Shown: positions 11,784 through 23,049, counted from the first letter of the stretch. The stretch is DNA of 64,000 bases from Anthopleura xanthogrammica (GCA_964019055.1 OZ025208.1:64501-128500), one strand, 5' to 3'. A program made the numbers and translations. The notes: a model not told the origin generated them from the sequence alone.

Positions 11784-12651
11784 CATTGCCAGAAATATTG
11801 GACATTGTCAGCGGTGTTACGCATGAATGAAAATGAAGTGGTTTTCTAGAGGAAAAATATAACCACATGGTTTCCAAGCACATATTTATATTCAACTATG
11901 ACGTTAATAAAACAATTCTTGGCAAAAAATAGTTACTTGACAATCAAAAGAACAACTATGATTTTTCTGTTGTTAAGCCTCACCACAGGAAGCCCATGAA
12001 GGACAAGAAACAAGTTTCAAACGTAAATCGTTACTTTAAGCTTCTTTATTGTATCCCAGCAGTCAATAGGAGCTTGTAAAAACAAAATGGCGATATTTAG
12101 GGGGTTTTGAAGCTGTTTGGAGCAGTTCTCTGTGGTTTCTTGTCATTTTTAACTAAAAACTACGAGCTAACAACGCGTCGAATCGCTTAAAATTTAACCT
12201 AACTTCAAGCTTCTTGGGAACCAACATTCTGAAGGCATGCTGTCTATTTTGAGCGGTTTTGGATTTATTAAACACTCGTTTGGTGATATCGAGGTGGAGC
12301 TCTTTTACTTTTAATTTTTTTCGACTTCAAATAAGACGATTTTGGGGTCAAGTGTGGCCAGATTTATAGACGATGTATGGAATCTAGAGCTTTCGAAGCC
12401 TTTCGAAGGCAAGTAGTCCGGGAACCAATATGTCGCATGATTCAATGATCATTTTACGCTTATTTAGTAGCTTGTAGGGTGGGTTGTTTGTCGCGATGTG
12501 GAGCTCAGAGTAAATAAAACCCTATTCGCCGTAAATAGAGGAAGATCTATATTCCCCATACATTTCCTATAAGACTCGGCGGCTATTTTGTAAGCTGAAA
12601 CGCATCATTGCGCATGTGTGAGCAGGCTCATGTCCCATATTTCTGGCAATG
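11784..12651. mobile_element. TIR element inserted into the retrotransposon, about 868 bp
   Basis: cattgccagaaatattggac at 11,784 faces its inverted copy ending at 12,651 (gtcccatatttctggcaatg). The ends match over about 22 bases with one internal mismatch. It sits exactly between the endonuclease and reverse-transcriptase halves of one coding region, which fixes its borders to within a few bases. No transposase frame is seen inside, so it is non-autonomous. Confidence 0.85.
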
Positions 12652-13666
12652 TAGAGGATAGCTGTGAATCATACTGATCAACAAGGCAGTTAAGATCATT
12701 AGATTGGGATTTCACAAGGGAAGAACTGGAGAGATCATTCAAAAAATTTTCGTAGATGATGCCCTTTAGATTTCGGCATCTAGAAATAATTTTCTCAAAA
12801 GGAGGTTTCTTTATTTGAAGAGTGCCGAAGACAGCACAATGGTCAGAGATTGCAGGATCAGAGACCAACACGTTTGAAAGGATTGTATCACTAGCCTTAG
12901 TTATCATAAGGTCAAGTATTCGTTTATTTTGATATGTAGGTTGGTCTACGTGTTGACGGAATTAAGTTGAATACTTCAAGAAGATTCAAAAATTTAGCAG
13001 CATCAGAATTAGAGGAGTCTCTAACATGAAAATTGAAATCTCCAACCAATAAGACAGAAGAAGAAAGAGTAGAAAAACTCTCCAGAAAAATAGAAAACTC
13101 CTCAAGAAACAAACTAGTGGAAAGTTTATTCCTCCCTGAAGATGGAGGTCTATAAATTACAAAAATAGAAATACTAGGAGAAGAGTTAACTGACATGCCC
13201 ATGATTTCAAAAGACTTGAATTTATCAAGTGAAATTTGCCCAAGTTTTAATGATTTCTTATAAAGAAAACCAACTCCTCCACCTCTACCAGCTCTAGCAA
13301 CATGTTTAAAAAGATAACCTTTATGAGTAACTTCATTTATGATTAATTGATTATTAACACTTTTACCGATTTTAACCACGTTTCGGTTAAGCACAAAATA
13401 TCAACATCATTATCAATTGTAAAATCATGTATATAGGAGGGTTTATTGCATACAGACCTTGCATTCAGAAGACATATCTTAGCAGATTTCTCCAAAGAAG
13501 GCGAGAAAGGCAAACGCAAAGGTGTAGAAAGATTGTTAATATCTCTGTGTGACTTCACATTCTTCGAAGAAACAGAAGGCGAAGCCGAACGGTTTGAAAT
13601 GATTGAAGATATGGACCAAGATTGTTGTTTATGTCGAACACCAGCACGAGTTCGCCGAGTATTCAA
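12652..13666 (-). pseudogene. Retrotransposon endonuclease (APE type), frameshifted
   Basis: The segments in order are AKICLLNARSVCNKPSYI and CLTETWL (13,343-13,666), RAGRGGGVGFLYK, IFVIYRPPSS and LLVGDFNFH (12,924-13,394), then SDPAISDHCAVFGTL (12,605-12,907). These are the Asn, Glu, Tyr-Arg-Pro, Gly-Asp-Phe-Asn and Ser-Asp-His blocks of the family. Two frame changes, near 13,375 and 12,915, separate them. All catalytic blocks can be seen, so decay is recent. Confidence 0.85.
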
Positions 13667-13800
13667 AATGCCCAGAATTTTTAGAGTGTTGAAGACATCA
13701 GGTGAGATCGGAGATTTAGATTTAAGCCGAAGAAGTTGAATTCTTGAATAATTGAACGAAGTTGTTGTTGTCGGTATTGTTGAAGCCGAATTTGAATATG

Positions 13801-13908
13801 GCGGTAAAAAGTAATTCGGCCCCGAATTAAGGAAAAAAGCCCTCCTTCATTAGCTAATCAGCATCAAGTAATTTTGCCCTGCATATGATAAATTTTGTTA
13901 TTATTAAT
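13801..13908. other. Boundary between retrotransposon and duplicated gene block
   Basis: Ends where homology to 19,768 begins (tacatgagaataaaagaaga). Confidence 0.4.
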
Positions 13909-14624
13909 TGTACATGAGAATAAAAGAAGAAATTATAAATACATCAAAACACTAGGATTCGCCGACTAAAGAACAGACCAAAAGACGCCTACTTTTACCT
14001 TCAGTTGCTGTTTCAGCAACATGCACTTGTTTGCAACTGCTTGCAATTGATAGATTTTATCCAAACCGGGCAGACAAAATTATAAAAAATTTCCCAAGAA
14101 TCTGAAGTTTCATGGAAATTCATGGATTTTTGAGCGAACTACAGGACAACTGATTGAAGAAAAACCACTGCTAGAAAATTAACCCATAACGGAAATCTTG
14201 ACTTAAAAATAAGATTTCGAATACACCTAGGCCTAAGGCATAAATGTTTGAGCTACTACATGTGCTAAATTCAGAAATAACCGATAACGTGAAAAAGAAG
14301 AATACGATTGAGCGAGCGAGTTTAAAAGAAAATTACACACACACAAATTGTACTCTCATTACTTTCTCATTAAATGGATTTCAATTGATTTCTAAACAGC
14401 TGCTTCCATACGTAAAGCATCCTGGAGAGCAAATCTTCTATTAACACTATACATAACGGTATGGTGGTATGCCTAGTGTGATGTCAGTTCATCACGAACA
14501 AGGGAATTATTATTTTACAGAGAACTAAACGTAAAACTACATAAATATCTCAAAATTCTAGAAATAAAAGTAAATGTAATGCCATCGCCCTTTAATACGG
14601 CTTTACATATTCCGCGAACCCAGA

Positions 14625-14752
14625 ACATTCCAATGGCTTGTTGAGAAATGGTTTTTTTTATCCCCGTCAATCAAAACTATTAGCGGCACTCGACTAATTA
14701 GTTTTGATTAGCGCCAGAGAAAAACCAATTTCACAACACAGCATTGGAATGT
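14625..14752. mobile_element. Foldback MITE just upstream of gene A
   Basis: acattccaatggcttgttga is inverted at 14,733-14,752 (caacacagcattggaatgt). An inner pair, caatcaaaactattag/ctaattagttttgatt, completes a hairpin of about 128 bp. It ends 66 bp before the start codon and is also present before gene B (20,483-20,610), but not before gene C. It may therefore sit within the promoter or 5' UTR of A and B. Confidence 0.75.
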
Positions 14753-14818
14753 TGTAAAGAACACACCAAAAGACGCCTACTTTTACCTTCAGTTGCTGCT
14801 AGTGTTGACTTCAGCATC

Positions 14819-17205
14819 ATGCACTTGTCGTGCTTCATTTTTTTTTTGGATTTTTCTTCACAACAATTTTCCTACAGAAAGTAAAATAGTTACTCCTGAT
14901 GGAGTTGTGGGCGAGGGATTTAAAGGAGATGCTTTTCGTCGAATCACCACTCACCTTATCGAGACACACATAGTCAACAAACTTGGCTCGTGTGCCTTCA
15001 GATGTTCCAAACACCTTGAATGTTTGTCGTTTAATTTTGGGAATCGTATCAATGGCAAACACGACTGTCAGTTACTAAGGACAGACAAGTACAACTCAGG
15101 ATCGTCCTACATTACCAGTACAGACTTCCACTACTTCTATTCTGTGGTAAGTGAGAATTTCTCCTTGATACTATTACTCTTTGAAACGTCTAGATTTTAT
15201 GTCATTTCAAGTTGGTTTGTGGAATTAATTCCACTGAAAAGATAACGAATTTTCTTCGCAGGATAAAAAATACTAATAAAAGGAAAATGCCTAGAACAAC
15301 ACATGACACAAGGTTTATTCATGAAGGGAAAAGTATGACTCACACTATTAAGAGATGAACGTTTAAACACTAAGCTATCCTTGCTACTCGATACTTTTGA
15401 TCACTCAGTATTTTTAACTCAAAATATTTTCCTTACTGACTAAACCTATGATCAATGGTGACTGTAAAGAGCAGCAATGGTACTAACAATGGAATTCGAT
15501 TTGGTCAATATCCTGAAAGGGTTTCATCCTATACTATTCAGGTCTGTTGGCGGAAAGATCGTTCTCAGTTTGAGTACATGCAAGCACCAAACTTGGCAAA
15601 CCTGTTTGTTGGGGCATACTAAACAGATTTAGGGGTGGTTGGCAAAAAAATGGTGTTCAGGGGAGGCACGCCACACTCTCTACTAGATGGATAAACTTTA
15701 TCAAAATTTATATGAAACGAAAAATAATTCCTTCAAGTTTTAACGCCAACATGGAAAAATGTCAAAATGGCGATTATGGTTTGTTCATATCTCATTTTGA
15801 AAAGTTTCCTAAATATGCCTGCAAATTACTTTAAATCTTGAAGGTATTAGCTGTAAAATTTAGCTTGAAGATCATTTTGTCGTTGAATATGCACCGGCTT
15901 TAAATGACGTGTAGTGCCCCCCCCCCCCCGACCGTCCTTTTCTTGGCACCCACCCCTAAATCTTTTCAGCATACCCCACAAACTTAGAATCTCTGCCAAG
16001 TTTGGTGTTTGTACTCTAAAGTGCACGATCTTTGCTATTTTTGTCGCTAACAGACCTGACTATACCCAAATACCGTCGAAAACTGGCTGGAAAAATGTGG
16101 CTTTCAAATTTTTCTCATTAACCATTTAGAATGTTCAGATGACGAGTCCCTCGTTATTAATATTTAATGACTGAAACGATTTGATTGAAATAAAATGAGT
16201 TTTTAACTTCTGACGCACAATAATCTGCTAATAATCAAACTTCCTTTTTCAAAGAAAAGGTTTAGAAAAGTTTGAATACCAAGCCGTGTTTTATTATTGT
16301 TTTTCTTTCTAGAACAAGTGTATGGATCCCTCACCATGTCAGAACAATGGATCGTGTTACCCTGACTACGATAACGACGACTATCATTGCGTCTGTAATA
16401 AAAAAAGAGGGAGAAACTGCGAAATATGTGAGTATTTTATTCAAAAATGAGTTCGTAGAAAGAATGTAAGTTAAAGTTTACAATCCTCGCTATGAAACAA
16501 TTACAAATAGGTTAAGAGGCTAAAAGGGAGGAAGGACGTGTGTTTACATTCTTGTGTAACAAACCAACAAAAACTTTTCACTTTTATGATTCAGTTTACA
16601 GCAACTGTTCGGCGCTTCTCTCTGCTGGCTACACTGCAGATGGAGTCTATCACATCGATCCTGATGGACAAGGCTCCTTCCCAGTCTACTGTGACATGAC
16701 CACTGATGGAGGAGGGTGGACTGTGTTCCAAAGACGCAGCAACCATTTGGTAAGCTTTAACCGTAGTTGGCAAGACTACAAAACCGGTTTTGGTAACCTG
16801 ACTGGTGAGTTTTGGTTGGGCCTTGACAAGATCCACCGACTGACCAAAAGACAAGTAACATCATTACGTGTTGATCTGGAGGACTTGAATGGGAACAAGA
16901 AATATGCTGTGTATTCATCGTTCTCTATCGCTGATGAAAGTGATTTTTACCGCCTGAGAGTAAGTGGTTACTCAGGTACTGCTGGTGATGCTATTGCAAG
17001 TGGAAACAACCAGTGGCATTTTGGTAATAACAGGATGTTTAGCACACCTGACAAGGATAACGATGCATGGTCAGGTGGTAATTGCGCAGGGGGAGCAAAA
17101 GGTGGTTGGTGGTATGGTTGGTGCAGTGCTTCTGATCTTAATGGAGTGAACACGTGGTGGAGATATCGTCAGGCATTTAAGAACACCGAGATGAAACTGA
17201 AATAG
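14819..17205 (+). CDS. PAN/Apple-EGF-fibrinogen C secreted protein, copy A (signal-exon frameshift)
   Basis: Three coding exons: 14,819-15,146, 16,313-16,427 and 16,595-17,205, with GTAAGT and GTGAGT donors and phases 0 and 1. Exon 1 encodes a signal peptide and a PAN/Apple module (CAFRCSKHLECLSFNFG … C). Exon 2 is a six-cysteine EGF module. Exon 3 is a fibrinogen C-terminal domain with two Cys pairs, GGGWTVFQRR, and a DKDND calcium-type loop. Such proteins act extracellularly as lectin-like recognition or adhesion molecules (family knowledge). One oddity is that exon 1 is 328 nt against 327 in B and C. A run of ten T at 14,838-14,847 puts the ATG out of frame and it stops at AGTAAA. The EGF tail is also one residue shorter and lacks Pro-Gly. 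Either A is a young pseudogene or the T-run is a sequence error. Confidence 0.8.
15539..16058. mobile_element. Foldback element with about 130-bp inverted repeats in intron 1 of A
   Basis: caggtctgttggcggaaaga at 15,539 is inverted at 16,058. The arms continue through gcaccaaacttggca and gatttaggggtgg. The same element occupies 28,773-29,219 in intron 1 of gene C and is missing from B. A C-homopolymer (15,917-15,930) lies at one arm's inner edge. Confidence 0.8.
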
Positions 17206-17206
17206 T

Positions 17207-17600
17207 GTAAGTATTCAATTCTAGGCATCTATGAAAGCAGTAAAATAGTGCGTTGATTGACCTTAGTTTATCTGAGGGTTTGTCTTTTATACGTTTTCAA
17301 TATGTGCTTTCGTGAGAGCATGATATTTTTACCCACTGATGCTTTTTTTGTTTTCCCTGTGATCATAAAGTGTCCTACCCAATCACTTTCAAGGACGTCG
17401 TCACGCAATCCTATCGTCACGCATTTTTATCCCCCGGCCTAAAAAGCATTTTGTTTTGGCCGGAGCGTTGCGTGACATCCCTAACAGCAGCTGCGTACCA
17501 AACTAGTGATCTTATTGAACACTTTCTCTTCTCTCACAGAGCAAAGACACCGAAAAAGATCAATCACGCTGATGCTGAGCTGCCTGAGAACAACACTGAA
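17207..17600 (+). other. Putative 3'-UTR intron and exon 4 of gene A
   Basis: A consensus donor GTAAGTATTC follows one base after the stop codon. ctctcacag|AGCAAAGACAC at 17,540 is a good acceptor. The same arrangement occurs in B (donor at 23,051, acceptor at about 23,396) and in C (minus strand, acceptor at 27,385). Because the junction is within a few bases of the stop, it should not trigger nonsense-mediated decay. Conservation of both sites in three copies supports it; transcription is not shown. Confidence 0.5.
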
Positions 17601-17601
17601 T

Positions 17602-17938
17602 GGGGATTTAGCACACTTTGCGTGACCTGATTGGCTGAAATGATTTTGGTGGGCAAAACTGAACTGGTAAAACTTCTTTGTCTTTATTTCAACTTCTGCT
17701 AGATCTAGGGTAGTTTCTCTTCGTCCTCGCGAAAATACTTGGGGCATCAAAACAGTATTGTTTTCAGTTTCTAATAGAAACTATAGCTTAAAAGTGCATT
17801 TTTTTCCTGATCAATCTACAACACCTTCACAAATGGCGCGAAACGGAAGTCAAAGAAGCGAATTAATGTTTTGCCTACCAATCAGAGAAGGGCATCACGT
17901 TAGGTCACGTCAGGTCACGCAAGGTGTGCAAAATCCCC
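17602..17938. mobile_element. MITE in A's 3' region, with empty site in B
   Basis: ggggatttagcacactttgc is inverted at the right end (ggtgtgcaaaatcccc), with gcgtgacctga/tcaggtcacgc inside. Block B lacks it and reads gaattaag at 23,454-23,461. Block A reads gaat|element|attaag, so the target duplication is AT. The interior is about 300 bp and noncoding. Confidence 0.85.
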
Positions 17939-18235
17939 ATTAAGAATGGTTGAGTGCACGGGATATTTTGAACATTAATTCGACATCAACAGTCACAATG
18001 GAAAATATTAATTGCATGCAATTTGCTAAATTGTAAAAAAAAAAAAATAGGGGTGGTGGATAAGGGTTGATTGACGGACTGACTTTCACATTTAGACTGG
18101 GATTTTAAATTAAATAAAAAAAAATTAGGATTTTCAACAATACCTCTTGTAGCACCTAACTAACATGTAAAGGAAATCCATTCCTCCAAATTGTTTAAAA
18201 ACTCTCAGCGAGAACACTGGTCTGCTTTCAGGTAA

Positions 18236-18348
18236 AGAAGTGATACTTATTCGTTTGTCTCACGATGGAGGGTCATTTGTATAGAGGAAAACGAGGAACA
18301 CTAGAAATGACCCTCCATCTTGAGATAAACAAATAGGTATCATTTCTT
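18236..18348. repeat. Near-perfect hairpin, about 43-bp arms, in A's 3' flank
   Basis: gaagtgatacttattcgttt…ggagggtcattt pairs with aaatgaccctcc…ggtatcatttc across a loop of about 25 bp. It is conserved at 24,169-24,278 in block B, including compensated differences near the arm ends (ataagt in B restores pairing). It could be a small foldback element or a structured transcript end. Confidence 0.75.
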
Positions 18349-18680
18349 TATAACATTTCAAAGATGAATAATACTTTTCATTCAAATACAATTCAATAAA
18401 AAGTTTGCACGTATGTCCCTTAGTAGGTGTGGTTACTCGACCATCGTTGAAGGTCTTTCAAAACTCCCCGATATTGAACCGAGAACGTCATCCAGAGTAT
18501 AGTTGTTTATGCTCAGCGTACAGACATTTTTTGCAAACTGACACAAGGCGTAAAACGTTAAGCAAAATAAGGAACGAATGCACATGATATCAAGTACTTT
18601 AAGTTTTTTGAACTGGAAAGAAAGAAAAGAAGAAAAAAAAAGAAAGAAAGGAACGAAAAGAAAACAAACAGGTACATTTT

Positions 18681-19767
18681 ATTGAAATCAAAGTTACTAT
18701 AGCAACGAAATAATGACGTCACTGTCTTTGATTAGCAGTAGTTTCACTCGTTATTCGATCTGAACTTTTGAAATGACACGCCTGACGCTAATCCTTAGGC
18801 ATGTGCCTATAGTTATGCGAAGTTTGGAGAAAATTCAAATGTCCGATTTAATGTTTAAGAGACGGAAGTTCTTACCCTTAAGATTCACAATTTGTCGTTT
18901 CTGTTACAATACCTCGACGTACCATCTTTTGAAGGTATTAGGCTACTTCTCTGCAAACTTTCACATTATAAAGTGCCATCGATCTCTGTTGTTGTATGCA
19001 ACGTAAACCTCATATCTTGCAAAAGTAAATTTCTAAAAATTCATCCTCAGAACTTCTAGCGCTCATGTTTAAAAAATTATATTTCCCGTTCAAGATTCTA
19101 GACTCTCTATTGTTTATACCAGTAGTGGTTTTCATGTAGTTTCTGTCTGATTCTTTAAAACAACATTCCCTCATGACAATTTTTTATCTATTTAACTGCT
19201 TCATGGAAACCAAGTTTTGTAATTGGATGAAATTCGCTTCCAAAAATAAAGTTTCATTCGTTCATTCATTCTCTCCCTCTCTGTGTATCTTTCTATCTCT
19301 TATATTATTAGGAACTCCCTTCCTTCTTAGCTTCTTTTTTCCTTCCTTCCTCTCTAACTTCCTTCTTTTTGTCGTTCCTCTATTTTTCTATTCTTTCGTG
19401 ACTACTTCTTTAGTTATTGTTAAACACAATCATCTCGACAGGAGCGCCAAAACGCTATCTCTTAATCATTATAACAATGTTTTTTGAAAAAACTTCCAAA
19501 ACATTACAAATACCTATTAATAATAAATCTTAAGAGAAAGTCGTGTTGTTTTTCATTTATAGAACATACAACAAAATATTCAAAGCCAACAAAGCATTTA
19601 GCTTTCTATGTGGCCAAAGGATAAGTCGTAGAGGTAAAAGTATCCTTTTCCGTAATTTAAATACATGGATATGAATTTGTATATTATGTATTTCTCATAG
19701 CAACTAAATAAGTATTCCTTCGGAGTCCAATTAAGGATATTAAGAATTATTTCTGTTATTATTTATT
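18681..19767. other. Spacer between blocks A and B
   Basis: Includes purine-rich GAAA sequence at 18,616-18,665 and pyrimidine-rich sequence at 19,256-19,400. No exon or inverted repeat is supported. Confidence 0.4.
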
Positions 19768-20482
19768 GTACATGAGAATAAAAGAAGAAATTATAAATAC
19801 ATCAAAACACTAGGATTCGCCGACTAAAGAACAGACCAAAAGACGCCTACTTTTACCTTCAGTTGCTGTTTCAGCAACATGCACTTGTTTGCAATTGCTT
19901 GCAATTGATAGATTTTATCCAAACCGGGCAGACAAAATTATAAAAAATTTCCCAAGAATCTGAAGTTTCATGGAAATTCATGGATTTTTGAGCGAACTAC
20001 AGAACAACTGATTGAAGAAAAACCACTGCTAGAAAATTAACCCATAACGGAAATCTTGACTTAAAAATAAGATTTCGAATACACCTAGGCCTAAGGCATA
20101 AATGTTTGAGCTACTACATGTGCTAAATTCAGAAATAACCGATAACGTGAAAAAGAAGAATACGATTGAGCGAGCGAGTTTAAAAGAAAATTACACACAC
20201 ACAAATTGTACTCTCATTACTTTCTCATTAAATGGATTTCAATTGATTTCTAAACAGCTGCTTCCATACGTAAAGCATCCTGGAGAGCAAATCTTCTATT
20301 AACACTATACATAACGGTATGGTGGTATGCCTAGTGTGATGTCAGTTCATCACGAACAAGGGAATTATTATTTTACAGAGAACTAAACGTAAAACTACAT
20401 AAATATCTCAAAATTCTAGAAATAAAAGTAAATGTAATGCCATCGCCCTTTAATACGGCTTTACATATTCCGCGAACCCAGA

Positions 20483-20610
20483 ACATTCCAATGGCTTGTT
20501 GAGAAATGGTTTTTTTTATTCCCGTCAATCAAAACTATTAGCGGCACTCGACTAATTAGTTTTGATTAGCGCCAGAGAAAAACCAATTTCACAACACAGC
20601 ATTGGAATGT
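20483..20610. mobile_element. Foldback MITE upstream of gene B
   Basis: Same hairpin as at 14,625, at the same distance from the start codon, so it predates the A/B duplication. Confidence 0.75.
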
Positions 20611-20673
20611 TGTAAAGAACACACCAAAAGACGCCTACTTTTACCTTCCTGTTGTTGACTTCTATTCAGCATC

Positions 20674-23049
20674 ATGCACTTGTCGTGTTTCATCCTTTTC
20701 GGGATTTTTCTTCACAACAATTTTCCTACAGAAAGTAAAATAGTTACTCCTGATGGAGTTGTGGGCGAGGGATTTAAAGGAGATGCTTTTCGTCGAATCA
20801 CCACTCACCTTATCGAGACACACATAGTCAACAAACTTGGCTCGTGTGCCTTCAGATGTTCCAAACACCTTGAATGTTTGTCGTTTAACTTTGGGAATCG
20901 TATCAATGGCAAACACGACTGTCAGTTACTAAGAACAGACAAGTACAACTCAGGATCGTCCTACATTACCAGTACAGACTTCCACTACTTCTATTCTGTG
21001 GTAAGTGAGGATTTCTCCTTGATACTATTACTCTTTGAAACGTCTAGATCTTATTTGCTTGTAAATAGTTTGTTGATTTTGGATAAGCCCCCTAGTCTAC
21101 AAACACAAATATCCTTGCAGTTATAAGTCCCCCTGGTTCTAATCCCGCAATTCTGCGAACGCAAAGTTCCCTGTAGTTCACCCTTCCTGAAGATTACCCT
21201 TCTTTGTTAAAGACTATGAAAAAAGAAAAAAGAAAAAGAATGGAAAGAAAAAACCCCATCAAACAAAGATTGTTTATGAAAGAATCGAACCAAATCATAC
21301 GTAACCCTGATAGGATGAGTCACAATGATAGAAGACGAACTTTTGGACGCTATAACCCGCCAGGTGTTCGCTATAACCCGCCAGGTGTTCGCTACAACCC
21401 GCCAGGTGTTCGCTATAAACCGCCAGGTGTTCGCTACAACCCGCCAGGTGTTCGCTACAACCCGCCAGGTGTTCGCTACAACCCGCCAGGTGTTCGCTAC
21501 AACCCGCCAGGTGTTCGCTACAACCCGCCAGGTGTTCGCTACAACCCGCCAGGTGTTCGCTACAACCCGCCAGGTGTTCGCTACAACCCGCCAGGTGTTC
21601 GCTACAACCCGCCAGGTGTTCGCTACAACCCGCCAGGTGTTCGCTATAACCCGCCAGGTGTTCGCTACAACCCGCCAGGTGTTCGCTACAACCCGCCAGG
21701 TGTTCGCTACAACTCGCCAGGTGTTCGCTATAACCCGCCAGGTGTTCGCTAATCCTACTTTTCTATCACTTAGTATTTGTAAACTATTTTAAAAACTATT
21801 TTACTTGTAAACCTAAAATCAACAAATTGCTTCCCCGAAACGATTAAGAATTTTTAGATGACGAATCGAAAGTAGTTATTTAATGAAGATTATTACTATT
21901 TATGTTGTTTTTTTTCATATCTTGTAAATACATAATTCACCTTTCTGTCATTAGTGTATTATATTTGTATAAATGTGAAGCTGAAACTGAAGTTGACTGA
22001 CTGACTAACTTGATTCAAATAAAATAGGTTTTTAACTTGTGAAGCACAGTAATCTGCTAATAATCAAACTTTCTAAGACAAGGTTATGAAAATTAAAGCA
22101 TTTTGGATGCCAAGCTTTATTTTTTTTCTTTCTAGAACCAGTGTATGGATCCCTCACCATGTCAGAACAATGGATCGTGTTACCCTGACTACGATAACAA
22201 CGACTATCATTGCGTCTGTAAGCCTGGAATTGAAGGACGAAACTGTAAAATAGCTTAGTATTTTATCAAAAGATGAATTCGTAGAAAGAATGTAAGTTAA
22301 AGTTTACGATCCTGGATATAATACAATTGCAAATAGGTAAACAGGCTAGGACTGGAAAGGAGAGAAGGGCAGGAAGGACGTGTGTTTGCATTCTCGTGTA
22401 ACAAATCAATGAAAAAAATAACTTTCTCGATTCAGTTTACAGCAACTGTTCAGCGCTTCTCTCTGCTGGCTACACTGCAGATGGAGTCTATCAAATCGAT
22501 CCTGATGGACAAGGCTCCTTCCCAGTCTACTGTGACATGACCACTGATGGAGGAGGGTGGACTGTGTTCCAAAGACGCTGCAACCATTTGGTAAGCTTTA
22601 ACCGTAGTTGGCAAGACTACAAAACCGGTTTTGGTAACCTGACTGGTGAGTTTTGGTTGGGCCTTGATAAGATCCACCGACTGACCAAAAGACAAGTAAC
22701 GTCATTACGTGTTGATCTAGAGGACTTGAACGGGAACAAGACACATGCTTTGTATTCATCGTTCTCTATCGCTGATGAAAGTGATTTTTACCGCCTGATT
22801 GTGAGTGGGTACTCAGGTACTGCTGGTGATGCTATGACAACTGCTGATCGTTCAGATTTTATCAGTAATAACAGGATGTTTACCACACTTGACAAGGATA
22901 ACGATGTATCAGATGGTAATTGCGCAGTGGGACGAAGAGGTGGTTGGTGGTATGGAAGGTGCAGCGCCTCAGATCTTAATGCCGTGCAAGTGAAAACCTG
23001 GTGGACCTTTCGTCAGGCCTTTAGGAACACCGAGATGAAACTGAAATAA
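20674..23049 (+). CDS. PAN/Apple-EGF-fibrinogen C protein, copy B (splice donor lost)
   Basis: Exon 1 (20,674-21,000) is intact and opens with MHLSCFILFGIFLHNNFP, a signal peptide. The PAN/Apple sequence after it is nearly identical to A and C. Exon 2 (22,136-22,253) encodes the EGF module. The following donor reads ATAG|CT where gene C has ATAG|GT. Reading on gives one residue and a TAG at 22,256, so the likely product is a 149-residue PAN-EGF protein. Exon 3 (22,436-23,049) is still fully open, but its C-terminal half is strongly diverged: GNNQWHFG and DAWSGG are replaced, two residues are added near the end, and there is an extra Cys in QRRC. An intact but unreachable exon suggests recent loss or use of an undetected alternative donor. 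Confidence 0.75.
21348..21751. repeat. Minisatellite, 21-bp unit, about 19 copies, in intron 1 of gene B
   Basis: The unit cgctacaacccgccaggtgtt is nearly invariant; the only changes are tac/tat, one aaacc and one ctcg. As 21 is divisible by three, two frames stay open (YNPPGVR and TRQVFAT repeats). It occurs only in B, and neither frame is joined to a coding exon. I treat it as intronic. Confidence 0.95.

Larger units (their letters stand above)
10695..13800 (-). mobile_element. Non-LTR retrotransposon (L2/CR1/jockey-like), defective
   Basis: An apurinic-type endonuclease (12,652-13,666) precedes a reverse transcriptase (10,695-11,783) on the minus strand, the order of L2/CR1-type elements. 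It is defective in three independent ways. The endonuclease has frameshifts, an 868-bp TIR element separates the two domains, and the reverse transcriptase ends before its catalytic YxDD block. The low-coordinate end is the 3' side, so loss there is unusual for a copy made by target-primed reverse transcription, which normally loses the 5' side. Confidence 0.85.
13909..18680 (+). repeat. Duplicated block A (partner 19,768-24,700)
   Basis: From tacatgagaataaaagaaga the block is nearly identical to block B for about 900 bp upstream of the gene. It is similar again through exons 1-3 and the 3' flank to the GAAA-rich tract at about 18,620. The offset is 5,859 bases. Intron 1 is not shared with B. 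The two blocks have since received different insertions. Confidence 0.9.

Noticed and set aside
14244..14444. 66-residue ORF conserved identically at 20,102-20,302
   Set aside because: Identity reflects the recent block duplication, which is equally identical in adjacent noncoding sequence; no domain or signal supports translation.
14793..14818. Upstream TTG start that would keep gene A's exon 1 in frame
   Set aside because: TTG is not a normal nuclear start in animals, and copies B and C start at the ATG homologous to 14,819. The frame difference is caused by the extra T.
21204..21792. 182-residue protein of YNPPGVR repeats as a possible novel repeat protein
   Set aside because: Present only in intron 1 of copy B, the same stretch is open in a second frame, and no splice or start context links it to an exon. 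The 21-bp unit explains the openness.
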